Shown here: positions 28,108 through 37,494 of the stretch, piece after piece
Layout: each line of letters starts with the position of its first letter
Position numbering within the stretch: position 1 is the stretch's first letter
Position numbers and translations under genes: made by a program
Notes under the pieces: model-generated
What the model was told of the DNA's origin: nothing
Seen by the model: the letters and a program-made list of their open reading frames with translations, nothing else
The model's database searches: none
Source: Synechococcus sp. WH 8101
GTDB lineage: Bacteria; Cyanobacteriota; Cyanobacteriia; PCC-6307; Cyanobiaceae
Length of the DNA stretch: 64,000 nt
Direction: 5' to 3'
NCBI RefSeq assembly: GCF_004209775.1
Contig: NZ_CP035914.1
Location: forward strand, 62,001-126,000

Positions 28108-29910
28108 TCACGAGTCCAGGGGCGATGCCGTGCCCTGGGCTGCATGCCGAACGGCGCCCCCGAGGCCGAAGCCGGCATGTACCGCCTGCAGGGCCGCCAC
28201 CCCATCCGCTTCTGCCACCACGCAGCTGGTGCGGATCTCACTGGTGGCGATCAGTTCGATGTTGAGGCCAGCCTCGGCCAGATAGCGGAACATGCGGCCC
28301 GCCGTCCCGGCGGTGGCGGGCATGCCGGCGCCAACGGCGCTCACCCGGGCGATGGCCGGGCCCTCCTCCAGGGCGGCGCCGGGCCATTGGGCCAGCAGGG
28401 AGCCGAGGGCCTGGTCGGCGGCGGCCCGATCCTCCCGCTTGAGCGTGAAGCTGATGTCGCGGCTGCCATCGGCGTGTTGCCGCTCCGACTGCACAATCGC
28501 ATCCACGCTGATGCCCGCGTCGGCCAGGGCCGAGCAGAGGGCCGCCGCGGTGCCGGGCCGGTCGGGCACATGGCGCACGCTCACCTGGGCCTGGTCGCGA
28601 TCAAGGGCGACACCCCGCACTTCCGGCTCGCCGGCGCCGGAGGCGGGGGGGTTGATCTGCAGTTGCCGCTCCGACAACTCGAAGGCTTCGCTTGCGGCCC
28701 GCAGCGCCTTGCCGCCCATGGGGGCTGCGATCACGCAGCTCACCTTCACCTCGCTGGTGGCGATCAGACGCAGGTTGATGCCCTGCCGCGACAGGGTGTC
28801 GAACAGGCCGGCGGCAATGCCGGGACGACCCATGATCCCAGCGCCACTGATGCTCAGCTTGCTCATGCCGCCCTCGGCCACCAGCTCGCCGCCCATGGCG
28901 TCGACGAGATCGGCACAGATCCTGCGGGCACTCTCCAGATCCGTTTCCGCCACTGTGAAGGTGATGTCATTGCTGTTGCCCTCGTGGGTGGCCTGAATGA
29001 TCAGATCCACATTCACATCGCCGGCGGAGAGGGCTTCGAACAGGCGGGCGGCGACGCCGGGCTGATCGGGCACATGGGAGAGGGCGAGCACGGCCTGCCG
29101 TTCCACCAGCTCTGCACCATCCACAGGACGGCCCAGTTCCAGACCTTCGCGGCCGATCGGCCGGGCACTGCGGCTGGTGAGGGTCGTGCCGGGTTCATCG
29201 CTCCAGCTGGAGCGCACCATCAGGGTGACGCCGTAGTTGCGGGCGATCTCCACGGCGCGAGGGTGGAGCACGGCAGCGCCGAGGCTGGCCAGTTCGAGCA
29301 TCTCGTCGCAGCTGATCTGTTCCATCAGCTGGGCGTCGGCCACCTTGCGTGGATCGGTGGTGAGCACGCCGGGCACGTCGGTGTAGATCTCGCAGACATC
29401 GGCGCCGAGGGCGGCAGCGAGGGCCACGGCGGAGGTGTCGGAGCCGCCTCGCCCGAGGGTGGTGATTTCGGCGGTGCCGCCACTGCTCTGACTGGTGCCC
29501 TGGAAACCGGCCACCACCACCACCTGCCCATCGCCAAGGCGGCTGCGCAGGCGATCGGTGCGCACGTCGAGGATGCGGGCCCGGCCGTGGGCCGATTCGG
29601 TCACGATGCCCACCTGGGCGCCGGTCATGGACATCGCCGGAACGCCGAGGGCATGCAGGGCCATGGAGAGCAGGGCGATCGATACCTGTTCGCCTGTGGC
29701 GAGCAGCATGTCCATCTCCCGCTGGGGCGGGTTGCTGCAGAGGGCCCGGGCTTTGGCCGTGAGTTCATCGGTGGTGTGGCCCATCGCCGACACCACGATC
29801 ACCAGGTCATGCCCTTCGTCGCGGCGGTTGGCGATGCGGCGGGCCACCGCCTGGATGCGCTCCACGCTGCCGACGGAGGTGCCGCCGTACTTCTGCACCA
29901 GCAGGGCCAT
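28108..29910 (-). CDS. lysC: Aspartate kinase with four ACT domains
   Basis: 600 residues. The kinase domain starts with VQKYGGTSVGSVERI and carries GRGGSDTSAVALAAALGA. The C-terminal half holds four ACT-type regulatory units (for example GVAARLFEALSAGDVNVDLI and GTAAALCSALADAGISVDAI), the duplicated layout typical of cyanobacteria; most bacteria have two. It catalyses the first step feeding asd and dapA, so feedback by lysine or threonine is likely. It follows holA on the same strand after 51 bp. Confidence 0.96.
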   Translation of the reverse strand: MALLVQKYGGTSVGSVERIQAVARRIANRRDEGHDLVIVVSAMGHTTDELTAKARALCSNPPQREMDMLLATGEQVSIALLSMALHALGVPAMSMTGAQVGIVTESAHGRARILDVRTDRLRSRLGDGQVVVVAGFQGTSQSSGGTAEITTLGRGGSDTSAVALAAALGADVCEIYTDVPGVLTTDPRKVADAQLMEQISCDEMLELASLGAAVLHPRAVEIARNYGVTLMVRSSWSDEPGTTLTSRSARPIGREGLELGRPVDGAELVERQAVLALSHVPDQPGVAARLFEALSAGDVNVDLIIQATHEGNSNDITFTVAETDLESARRICADLVDAMGGELVAEGGMSKLSISGAGIMGRPGIAAGLFDTLSRQGINLRLIATSEVKVSCVIAAPMGGKALRAASEAFELSERQLQINPPASGAGEPEVRGVALDRDQAQVSVRHVPDRPGTAAALCSALADAGISVDAIVQSERQHADGSRDISFTLKREDRAAADQALGSLLAQWPGAALEEGPAIARVSAVGAGMPATAGTAGRMFRYLAEAGLNIELIATSEIRTSCVVAEADGVAALQAVHAGFGLGGAVRHAAQGTASPLDS

Positions 29911-29961
29911 CCATGCGCCTCATGTTGGTGGCGATTGTCTCACTGAGGCCTTGGATTCACG

Positions 29962-30942
29962 TCAACCCAACAGCCCATCGCGGAAAGCATCGCCGGGTTG
30001 GGCGCCTCGTTTGAGAGCGGCTTCCACATCCAGCAGCCGGCCCAGCAGCTTCAGGCAGCGGGTGGGAGGCCGTCCCTTCAGTTGCTTGCGCATCACGTAG
30101 ATGCGTTTGGGGTTGCCGATGCCGGCCGCTTTGGCGATCACGCCCACGTCTCGTTCGCCCTGCTGCTCCAGCAGGCTTACCCAGAGCCAGCCGCGGATCT
30201 GGCCGGTGAGGGTGGCCACGATGCGCAGGGCCGGTTCGCCCGCTTCGATCAGGCCATCGAGGCGGCTGATCGCTTCGCCCACAGCCCCCTCCAGTAGCGC
30301 ATCCCCCACCTGCAAGGCATTGCTCGCCTGGCCATCGATCAGTTGGGCGATGGCCGTGGCGCTGATGCTGTCGACGCCGCTGCTCTCAGCGTGGAGGGCC
30401 AGTTTCTGCAGTTCCATGCTCAGCCTGGCGCTGTCGTTGCCGATCGCTTCGATCAGGGCCTCCACCGCGTCGGGTTCGAGCCTGAGTTTCAGATCGGCGG
30501 CGGTGCGCTCCACCAGCTGGCGCTGCCCGGCGCCATCCCACACCGCCGGCAATTGGAAGTGTTGTTCACTGGCGGTGCCGGCCTTCACCAGCTTCTGCAG
30601 GGCTTTGGTGGTGCGCAGGCGCCCATCCGGTTTGGCCGGGTTCACGAGCAGCAGATGGCTGCCCTCGGGGATCAGGGGCACCGCTGCTTCGAAACGATCC
30701 GCCAGTTCGCTCGGGCAGGCGTTGCAGAATGGCGAGCGCTGCAGTAGCACCAGGCGGCCGCCGCCGCCGAAGGGGGGCGTGCGCGCTTCCTCCAGGGCTT
30801 GCTGGGCCTTGCCTGTTTCAGCGCCATCGAGACGGCTCAGGTTGATGCTGCTCCAAGCAGGATCCACCACATCCGCGATCAGCGTGTTGATGGCCCGCTC
30901 CAGAGCGGCACTGTCATCACCCCAGAGCAGGTGGATTGGCAT
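29962..30942 (-). CDS. holA: DNA polymerase III subunit delta
   Basis: 326 residues from the ATG at 30942 (MPIHLLWGDDSAALERAI), which starts the family-conserved G-D-x-x-x-L region; the longer upstream frame runs antisense through cobH. The AAA+-like fold lacks Walker motifs, as expected for delta, and the C-terminal collar includes IGNDSARLSMELQKLALHA. It opens the sliding clamp in the loader complex with the dnaX product. The start is only 30 bp from the divergent cobH start. Confidence 0.9.
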   Translation of the reverse strand: MPIHLLWGDDSAALERAINTLIADVVDPAWSSINLSRLDGAETGKAQQALEEARTPPFGGGGRLVLLQRSPFCNACPSELADRFEAAVPLIPEGSHLLLVNPAKPDGRLRTTKALQKLVKAGTASEQHFQLPAVWDGAGQRQLVERTAADLKLRLEPDAVEALIEAIGNDSARLSMELQKLALHAESSGVDSISATAIAQLIDGQASNALQVGDALLEGAVGEAISRLDGLIEAGEPALRIVATLTGQIRGWLWVSLLEQQGERDVGVIAKAAGIGNPKRIYVMRKQLKGRPPTRCLKLLGRLLDVEAALKRGAQPGDAFRDGLLG

Positions 30943-30972
30943 GGACGCGCCAGCAGGGTGGCCTGAGCACTG

Positions 30973-31641
30973 ATGATGCCTGAAGCGATCGGCAATGCCC
31001 TGGCCAGCGACCACCCGATCTTCACGGAAAGCATTCGGCGCATTCGTGAGCATCTCGGCGAGACCGGTCTGGAGCCGGTGCCACAGCAGGTGCTGGAGCG
31101 GTTGGTGCACAGCAGCGGTGATCTGAACCTGGCGCCCCTGCTGCGCTTCAGTGAGGGAGCCTGCGGGCAGGGGATCGAAGCGCTGCGCCATGGCGCCCTG
31201 ATCCTCACGGATACGGCGATGGCGGCCGCGGCGGTGGCGCCGATGGCGGCACGCACCCTTGGCAATCCCGTGCGCTGTCTGCTCGATTGGGCGCCGGCCT
31301 TGGCTCCTGCCGGCTCCACCCGATCGGCGGCGGCGATGGCACAGGCCTGGCCCGAGCTCACCCAAGCGGCCGCGGACACCGGTCAGCCCATGCCCGTGGT
31401 GCTGATCGGCAGCGCCCCCACCGCCCTGGAGCAGTTGTTGGATCAGTTGGCTCGGGATGCGACGGCGCCGAGCCTGGTGATCGGCATGCCGGTGGGGTTT
31501 GTGGGGGTGGCGGAGAGCAAGCGGCGCCTGGAGGTCAGTGGCTTGGCCCAGATCCGCCTGGAAGGCAGCCGCGGTGGCGCCGGCCTGGTGGGCGCTGCTC
31601 TGAATGCGTTGCTGCGGGCGGCGAGCTCAGAGTTCCCTTAG
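30973..31641 (+). CDS. cobH: Precorrin-8X methylmutase
   Basis: 222 residues. Conserved family segments are ERLVHSSGD (catalytic His), GALILTDTAMAAAAV and VIGMPVGFVGVAESK. The enzyme moves a methyl group from C-11 to C-12 to make hydrogenobyrinate (or its cobalt form) in cobalamin or pseudocobalamin synthesis. Two adjacent ATG codons (30973 and 30976) could start it. The gene end overlaps the end of the opposite hlyD-like gene by 15 bp. Confidence 0.94.
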   Translation: MMPEAIGNALASDHPIFTESIRRIREHLGETGLEPVPQQVLERLVHSSGDLNLAPLLRFSEGACGQGIEALRHGALILTDTAMAAAAVAPMAARTLGNPVRCLLDWAPALAPAGSTRSAAAMAQAWPELTQAAADTGQPMPVVLIGSAPTALEQLLDQLARDATAPSLVIGMPVGFVGVAESKRRLEVSGLAQIRLEGSRGGAGLVGAALNALLRAASSEFP

Positions 31642-32847
31642 GGAATCGGTTTTGCTGCGGAAGGTGTTGAGCAGCAGCTGCAGGTAACTGACGCTCCGTA
31701 ATTTGATGTTGGCGGTGAGAGACATGCCCACCTGCAGGGGCAGGTTGGTGCCGTTCTTGAGCTTCAGCTGTTGGCTGTCGAGCGTGATCGTGGCCGGGAA
31801 GCGGTATTCATCACGACCCTCCTGGGCATCGGGCGCGAGGGCATCGGAACCTACCGACGACACACTGCCTTCGAGCACACCGAAATCGGTGGCAGGGAAG
31901 GAATCGATGCTGATTTCCGCCGGTTGCCCTTTGCGCACGAAGCCGATCTTGCTACTGGGGATCTCCACATCCGCCTCGAGGGTGTTGAAGGGCACCACCT
32001 TCAGGGCTGGCTCGCCGGTCTGGGCCACGAAGCCGGGCGTGGTGAGCTTCAGATCGAAGACGACACCATCTACCGGTGCTCGCAACGACTGGTAGCCAAG
32101 GGTGACTTCCGCCTCCGTGATCTGGGAGCGCAGCTGAGCGAGGTCGCTGCGTAAGCCGGCGATTTCGGCATTGATCTGCTCCACCTCCTGGTTCAACACG
32201 CTCTGCTGGCGGCGCCCTTCCACCAACTCCTTGCTTACGTTGCCGCGCAGCTCCTCCACCTTGTTCTGCTGCTGCAGATACTGCAGTTCCGAGGAGGCTC
32301 CCTCCTGCGCCAGTTTGGTTAAGCGGTTGAGAATCTTCTCTTCCAAGGCCAGCCGGGCTTCGAGGCTGCTGATCTGCTCGCGGTTGATCTCGGCACTGCG
32401 CAGTTTTTCCTGCTGTTTCAGGGCCAACTGCTGCTGTTTCTGCTGCAGTTGCTGTTGCTTCTGGCGCTGGGATTCCTGCAGGGATTTCAGTTCCTGACTA
32501 CTGCTCTTCTGATCGAGTTCGATCAGCACCTGGCCCTGTTTCACCCGTTCGCCACTTTTCACCAGGATCGCCTTCACCACGCCACCGGAGGGGATCTGCA
32601 GATCCTTCACATCCCCAACGGGCTCCAGTTTGCCCTGGGCCACCACCACCTCTTCGGTGCGGGCGATCGCCAACCAGCCGATGCCGATCACGGTGGTGCC
32701 CACCAATGCCCAGGTCACGGAGCGAAGCCAAAAGTGGCTCTGCTGAAGCACCGATTCGTTGTGGGTGAGGGAGCCGGCCCGTCGCTCCAGTTGATCCTGC
32801 GCCCTGCGGATCAAGCCGCCCACGGGGTTGGTGTTGTGGTCAGACAT
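31627..32847 (-). CDS. HlyD-family type I secretion adaptor
   Basis: 406 residues. A membrane helix (about 50-66, WALVGTTVIGIGWLAIA) is followed by a split lipoyl/barrel domain, a long Gln/Glu-rich coiled coil (about 115-250) and the second lipoyl half containing the HlyD signature near YQSLRAPVDGVVFDL. It bridges the inner-membrane ABC exporter to an outer-membrane TolC-like channel, which is not encoded here. It begins 1 bp after the ABC gene's stop. Confidence 0.93.
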   Translation of the reverse strand: MSDHNTNPVGGLIRRAQDQLERRAGSLTHNESVLQQSHFWLRSVTWALVGTTVIGIGWLAIARTEEVVVAQGKLEPVGDVKDLQIPSGGVVKAILVKSGERVKQGQVLIELDQKSSSQELKSLQESQRQKQQQLQQKQQQLALKQQEKLRSAEINREQISSLEARLALEEKILNRLTKLAQEGASSELQYLQQQNKVEELRGNVSKELVEGRRQQSVLNQEVEQINAEIAGLRSDLAQLRSQITEAEVTLGYQSLRAPVDGVVFDLKLTTPGFVAQTGEPALKVVPFNTLEADVEIPSSKIGFVRKGQPAEISIDSFPATDFGVLEGSVSSVGSDALAPDAQEGRDEYRFPATITLDSQQLKLKNGTNLPLQVGMSLTANIKLRSVSYLQLLLNTFRSKTDSLREL

Positions 32848-32848
32848 C

Positions 32849-35791
32849 TCAACCGGCCTCCTGCTGGCGATAAAGGGCGAAGTAACGACCGCGTTGCTTC
32901 ATCAGATCGTCATGGCTGCCGATCTCGGCCACGACGCCGTCATGCATCACCACGATCAGATCAGCGCGACGCACGGTGGCGAGGCGGTGGGTGATGAAAA
33001 ACACCGTGCAGTCCTGCAGGGCGCTCACCAGGTTGTCGCAGACCCGCCGCTCTGTTTCGTAATCAAGGGCGCTGGTGGCCTCATCGAGCACCAGCAGCTT
33101 GGGGTTGCTCAGCAGGGTTCGGGCGATGGCGATGCGTTGGCGTTGGCCTCCGCTGAGTGAGGCGCCCCGTTCTCCCACCGGGGTGCTGTAGCCACTGGGC
33201 AGGGCCATGATGAAGTCGTGGGCATCGGCGAGTTTCGCCGCCATCACAATCTCATCGCTGCCGGCATCGGGTTGGGTGAGCGCGATGTTCTCGCTGATCG
33301 AACCGGAAAACAGCAACGGGTCCTGAGGCACGATGCCGATCTGGCGGCGCAGGGAATAGAGCTCCACCTTGTCGATGTCGTAGCCGTCGATCAGGATCCG
33401 TCCCTGATCGGGGCTGTAAAGCCGCGGCAACAATTTCATCAGGGTGCTTTTACCGCTGCCGCTCTGGCCCACGATCCCCACGAAGGTGCCGGCCTTCACT
33501 TCCAGATTGATGTCTTTGAGCACCGGATCCAAGTCGGGCCGGAAGCGGAAGCTGAGGTTGTCGAAGCGCACCTCGCCCTCGATCGGAGGCAGGGGCACCT
33601 TGGCTTTGTCAAGCGAATCCGATTCCTGCGGCGTGTCGATCACGTCGGCCAGACGCTCGAAGCTCACCTTCAGCTCCTGGATGCTCTGCCAGATGCTGGA
33701 GAGGCGCAGCAGGGGCTGGGTCACGTAGCCGGAGATGATCCGGAAGGCGATCAACTGGCCCAGGGTGAGATCACCGCTGAGCACGAGCGTGGCGCCCACC
33801 CAGAGCACGAGCAACTGCGACAGCTTCTGCAGCACCTGAGAGGTCTGGTTCAGCACGGTGCCGCTGATCGTTTTCTCAAACGAGCGGTTGATGTAGGTGG
33901 CGTAAAGCTCTTGCCAGGAGAAGCGACTCACCATCTCCACGTTCTGGCTTTTCACCGTCTGAATGCCGGTGAGCACCTCCACAAGATGGCTCTGAGTTTT
34001 CGCATTCGCTTCGGCGGCCTGCCGGTATTGGCGGCGGAAGAGGGGGGCGCCGATCAGGGTGAGGGCGATCTGAATCGGCAGCACCGCCAGGGCGATCAGG
34101 GTGAGCAGCCAGCTGTAGAGCAGCATCACCACGATGTAGATCACCGAGAAGGCGGCATCGAGCAGGGTGGTGAGCGCCTGGCCGGTGAGAAAGTTGCGGA
34201 TTTTCTCCAGTTCGCTGATCCGAGAACCCAGTTCACCGACGGGTCGTTTGTCGAAGTAGCCGAGCGGCAGCCTCAGCAGGTGATCGATCACTTCGGCGCC
34301 GAGGCGTTGATCGATCCGGTTGGTGGTTTCGGAGAACAGAAAGGTTTTGAGGCTTCCCAGCACACCCTCCAGCAGCGTCACGGCCACCAGGGCAATGCCA
34401 AGCACCTGGAGGGTGTCGAGGCTGCGCTGGGTGATCACCTTGTCGATGATCACCTGGATCAGCAGAGGATTGGCCAGGGCAAAGAGCTGCACCACGAAAC
34501 TGGCGATCAGCACCTGCACGAGCACGTTGCGGTGACGGCGCAGGGCCGGCCAGAACCAGGAGGGGCCGAAGCTCTGGTTGAGCGTGGCGTTGGAGCGCTC
34601 GAGCAGCAGCACATCCAGGCCGTCTGGGAAGGTGGCTTCGAGTTGATCGGGTGCCAGCTCGACGATGCCGTCGCGGGGTGAGGCGAGGGTGAGGCCGCTC
34701 TGGTTGCTGCGAGCCACCAGCGCGAAGCTGCCCTTCCAGGGCACCAGGGTGGGGGTCTGCAGACGGGTGCCCATGGCGGCAGTCACATGGGCGCCCGACA
34801 CATGCAGCCCGAGCCCGGCCGCGATCTGACCGCAGAGACGGAGGGTCGGTTCCTGACCGCGTCGGGTCATCTCCCGCAGCACTTTCTCGATCGCATCACG
34901 GCGGAAGGGCAGCTTCATCAGCTGCGCCAGCATCTGGAAACAGGCGAGTGTTTCCTGCAGCACGCCCTCCGCCCGGATCAGGCGTAGCCGTTCGAGCCAA
35001 TCGCCATCCGGGCTGAAGCGGCTCACTGGCGTTGGTCCCGCTGGCATTGGGGCGTCGCCATCGGAGGTCTGATCAGAGGCGCTGGTTGGGGTTGCGTGTG
35101 GAGGCGGGGTGCGGAGGATCAGCTCCACCAGGTCGCTCGGCAGGCTGATCAGGCGTGCCGGGAAGGGCTGGTTCTCGGCAGGCAGGGAGGAAGGGGTGAT
35201 GCGTGAGCCCGGGCTGCTGCCCCCCCAGGCCGACGTCAGAAAGACCTGGCGCCCGGCCGTTTCTGCCTCCTCAAGGGCTTTGGGATCGCTGGGAACGCGG
35301 CGAGCGCTTTGGAGTGCCTCCTGGAGCAGTTCTTGAGAGGTGGAGTCGGCGTGGACGCTCTGGCTTTGCAGATCCTCGATCAGGGCGGCGGTTTCCGAGG
35401 CCCAGAGCTGGGCCTGGCACCAACGGCGGAAACTGTCGTTGTGTTGATACAGCTCGGCCCAGAGCTCATCCGGAAGCGCTGCGGCGGTGAGGGCATCACT
35501 GGCGATCAGATTTTCGATGCCGCGCCCATTGAGCAGGCTGGCGGCACCGAGCACGGCGCCGGCTTCAAATTTGCCGAGGGAGAGGAGTCGGCCCTGGTTC
35601 TGGCCAACCAGGCGAGCACGCCCGTTGAGCAGGATCAGCACCCGACCGGGAATCACGCCGGGGTCCACCAGCTGCTGCCCTAACTCAAAGGAGAGCAGCT
35701 GGGCCTGTTGCAACACCTGCTGTTGCGCGTCCTTGCTCAGGCAGCCGAACCAGTCTTGCTGGATCAACTGACCGGCGAGTGCCTGGGTCAT
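32849..35791 (-). CDS. Type I secretion ABC exporter with cNMP and C39-like domains
   Basis: 980 residues. Order of parts: a cyclic-nucleotide-binding-like domain (about 20-125), a low-complexity linker, a C39-peptidase-like domain (about 270-400), six-helix membrane domain (about 425-700) and an ATPase with Walker A GQSGSGKST (from 775), signature LSGGQRQR and Walker B LLVLDEATSALD. In the C39-like domain the catalytic Cys position aligns with E280, so it is probably a non-cleaving substrate-binding domain, as in HlyB-type exporters. This suits RTX cargo without a cleaved leader. The stop-start overlap with the upstream isomerase gene is 4 bp. Confidence 0.92.
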   Translation of the reverse strand: MTQALAGQLIQQDWFGCLSKDAQQQVLQQAQLLSFELGQQLVDPGVIPGRVLILLNGRARLVGQNQGRLLSLGKFEAGAVLGAASLLNGRGIENLIASDALTAAALPDELWAELYQHNDSFRRWCQAQLWASETAALIEDLQSQSVHADSTSQELLQEALQSARRVPSDPKALEEAETAGRQVFLTSAWGGSSPGSRITPSSLPAENQPFPARLISLPSDLVELILRTPPPHATPTSASDQTSDGDAPMPAGPTPVSRFSPDGDWLERLRLIRAEGVLQETLACFQMLAQLMKLPFRRDAIEKVLREMTRRGQEPTLRLCGQIAAGLGLHVSGAHVTAAMGTRLQTPTLVPWKGSFALVARSNQSGLTLASPRDGIVELAPDQLEATFPDGLDVLLLERSNATLNQSFGPSWFWPALRRHRNVLVQVLIASFVVQLFALANPLLIQVIIDKVITQRSLDTLQVLGIALVAVTLLEGVLGSLKTFLFSETTNRIDQRLGAEVIDHLLRLPLGYFDKRPVGELGSRISELEKIRNFLTGQALTTLLDAAFSVIYIVVMLLYSWLLTLIALAVLPIQIALTLIGAPLFRRQYRQAAEANAKTQSHLVEVLTGIQTVKSQNVEMVSRFSWQELYATYINRSFEKTISGTVLNQTSQVLQKLSQLLVLWVGATLVLSGDLTLGQLIAFRIISGYVTQPLLRLSSIWQSIQELKVSFERLADVIDTPQESDSLDKAKVPLPPIEGEVRFDNLSFRFRPDLDPVLKDINLEVKAGTFVGIVGQSGSGKSTLMKLLPRLYSPDQGRILIDGYDIDKVELYSLRRQIGIVPQDPLLFSGSISENIALTQPDAGSDEIVMAAKLADAHDFIMALPSGYSTPVGERGASLSGGQRQRIAIARTLLSNPKLLVLDEATSALDYETERRVCDNLVSALQDCTVFFITHRLATVRRADLIVVMHDGVVAEIGSHDDLMKQRGRYFALYRQQEAG

Positions 35792-36498
35792 GGGTGGGAA
35801 GCGTCGCCCGCAGTCCGATCGAGCGCGCTCAATCTATGGGCCGTTTCCTGTTGGAGCCATTCCTGCAACAGCTCCATGCTCATTTGTTCGGCTATCCGGG
35901 CATCGAAGCTGGCCGCCGCGTAGCGCTCCAGGCGCGCCACCACCCACCAGCGATCGATGCGGAGCGGTTCGAGCAGTGCTCCGGGCTGGGCGGCGCGCAG
36001 TTTGTCGGAGAGGGTGGGGTGTGCCTGATTGAGGGGAACTGGGCCCACCACACCGTTGGTACTCCGTTCCGGGCCCTGGGAAAAACGGGAGGCCAGTTCA
36101 GGAAAGTCGGCCTCACCGTGGGCGATCTGCAGATACAACTCCTGGGCCTGGGAGCGGCTGTCCAGGCGCAACAGGCTGTAGACGACGCGATCCAGCCGGC
36201 CCTTCTGCTGCAGGAAGCGCGCTTCCGCTTTGGCACCGAACTGGTCGCAGGCGAGTTTGGCTAAGCGCAGGGGGCGTTCCACGACGTCGCTGGGGACGGC
36301 TTCAGGCGGTACGCGGTTCTGGCGGCTGTAGGCCTCCCGAGCTGCCGCGAGGCTGGCGGCATCCAGTTCCACCTCGGCGATCAAGCTGCTGATCAGCAGC
36401 CGCTCGATCAGGGTCTCCAGGAGCCGGTGCTCCCTGAGCAGATCCAGGCCCTGTGCACCGATCAGGGCATGCAGATCGGGCAGCGTTGGCTTGAGCAC
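35788..36498 (-). CDS. PpiC/SurA-type peptidyl-prolyl isomerase
   Basis: 236 residues, GTG start. A SurA-like N-terminal helical part precedes a PpiC rotamase domain at about 115-210, with FPELASRFSQGPERSTNGVVGPVPL being the recognisable core. No signal peptide is visible, so it may act in the cytoplasm on the secretion substrate before export. It is first in the operon with the ABC exporter and HlyD, an arrangement seen repeatedly in cyanobacteria. Confidence 0.87.
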   Translation of the reverse strand: MLKPTLPDLHALIGAQGLDLLREHRLLETLIERLLISSLIAEVELDAASLAAAREAYSRQNRVPPEAVPSDVVERPLRLAKLACDQFGAKAEARFLQQKGRLDRVVYSLLRLDSRSQAQELYLQIAHGEADFPELASRFSQGPERSTNGVVGPVPLNQAHPTLSDKLRAAQPGALLEPLRIDRWWVVARLERYAAASFDARIAEQMSMELLQEWLQQETAHRLSALDRTAGDASHP

Positions 36499-36631
36499 GG
36501 TCTGGTAACAGTCGAGGTGAGCGTAGGTCTCACGTCATCCCCACAACCTGTAACGCTTCACGGCCTGCCTGGGGAAGGCGAGCACTGTTGCGTGTGAGAA
36601 TCGCGCCATCGACCCGGCGTCGCTCCTCTCC

Positions 36632-36820
36632 ATGCAGATCCTCAACACCCTCACCGTGCTGGCCCTGGTGGTGATGTCTTTCGCCCTGATCGTGGCCGTG
36701 CCTGTGCTTTATGCCTCCAGCGAAGACAGTGGTCGTTCCAACCGTCTGATCCTGCTGGGCGGCATCGTTTGGGTGGCCTTGGTGCTGGTGAACTGGGGCA
36801 TGAGCTTCTTTGTGGTGTGA
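36632..36820 (+). CDS. psbZ: Photosystem II protein PsbZ
   Basis: 62 residues, exactly the family length, with two membrane helices (about 3-26 and 39-60) joined by the lumenal or stromal loop SSEDSGRSNR. PsbZ (Ycf9) sits at the edge of photosystem II near CP43 and PsbK and stabilises the core and its association with light harvesting. The 133-bp gap upstream, divergent from the secretion operon, should contain its promoter. It is 32 bp upstream of ribH. Confidence 0.97.
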   Translation: MQILNTLTVLALVVMSFALIVAVPVLYASSEDSGRSNRLILLGGIVWVALVLVNWGMSFFVV

Positions 36821-36852
36821 TGCCAGCATGGGAGTTCTGACTCCCAGCGGCG

Positions 36853-37338
36853 ATGGCCACCTTTGAAGGACGTTTCACCGATGTGCAGGAATTGCGCATC
36901 GCTGTGGTGGTGGCTCGTTTTAATGATCTGGTGACCGGCAAGCTGCTGAGTGGATGCCTGGATTGCCTGGCGCGACATGGCGTCGACACGTCGGCAGAGA
37001 GTTCTCAACTCGATCTGGCTTGGGTGCCGGGATCGTTTGAATTGCCCGTGGTGGCGCAGAGTCTGGCTCGCAGTGGTCGCTATCAGGTGCTGATCACCCT
37101 CGGGGCGGTGATTCGCGGTGATACGCCCCATTTCGATGTGGTGGTGGCGGAAGCAAGCAAGGGCATTGCCGCCGTGGCGCGCGATACCGGTGTGCCGGTG
37201 ATCTTCGGTGTGCTTACCACCGACACGATGCAACAGGCGCTGGAGCGGGCCGGCATCAAGAGCAACCTCGGCTGGAGCTACGCCTTGCAGGCTCTGGAGA
37301 TGGGCAGCCTGATGCGGGCTTTGCCAGCTGGTTCATGA
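36853..37338 (+). CDS. ribH: 6,7-dimethyl-8-ribityllumazine synthase
   Basis: 161 residues. Motifs are [15 protein letters not shown] at the N-terminus, [10 protein letters not shown], the loop [15 protein letters not shown] (phosphate site and catalytic His) and [16 protein letters not shown]. It condenses a butanone phosphate with the ribityl pyrimidine in the penultimate step of riboflavin synthesis. psbZ-ribH adjacency is common in picocyanobacteria. Confidence 0.97.
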   Translation: MATFEGRFTDVQELRIAVVVARFNDLVTGKLLSGCLDCLARHGVDTSAESSQLDLAWVPGSFELPVVAQSLARSGRYQVLITLGAVIRGDTPHFDVVVAEASKGIAAVARDTGVPVIFGVLTTDTMQQALERAGIKSNLGWSYALQALEMGSLMRALPAGS

Positions 37339-37414
37339 CGTTCGGATTGACCTAGGGCCCCTCGGTGTTGCATGCTCTTCAGGTCGCGAGGGACACAGCC
37401 CAAGCGTCCGACCT

Positions 37415-37486
37415 GCGGATGTAGCTCAGTGGTAGAGCATCTCCTTGCCAAGGAGAGGGTCGAGAGTTCGAATCTCTTCATCCGCT
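37415..37486 (+). tRNA. tRNA-Gly (GCC)
   Basis: 72 bases fold as a cloverleaf: acceptor GCGGATG/CATCCGC, D arm GCTC/GAGC, anticodon stem TCTCC/GGAGA with loop TTGCCAA (anticodon GCC, Gly), T arm GAGAG/CTCTT with loop TTCGAAT, discriminator T. CCA is not encoded. It is 76 bp after ribH. Confidence 0.97.
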
Positions 37487-37494
37487 TGCTTTAG

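Noticed and set aside
28081-28118. TGATCA-containing inverted sequence between uvrB and lysC stops as a terminator
   Set aside because: The arms are short and interrupted and no T tract follows on either strand.
28144-29946. 600-codon frame on the plus strand opposite lysC
   Set aside because: Antisense shadow of lysC with a His/Gly/Ala-rich, featureless translation.
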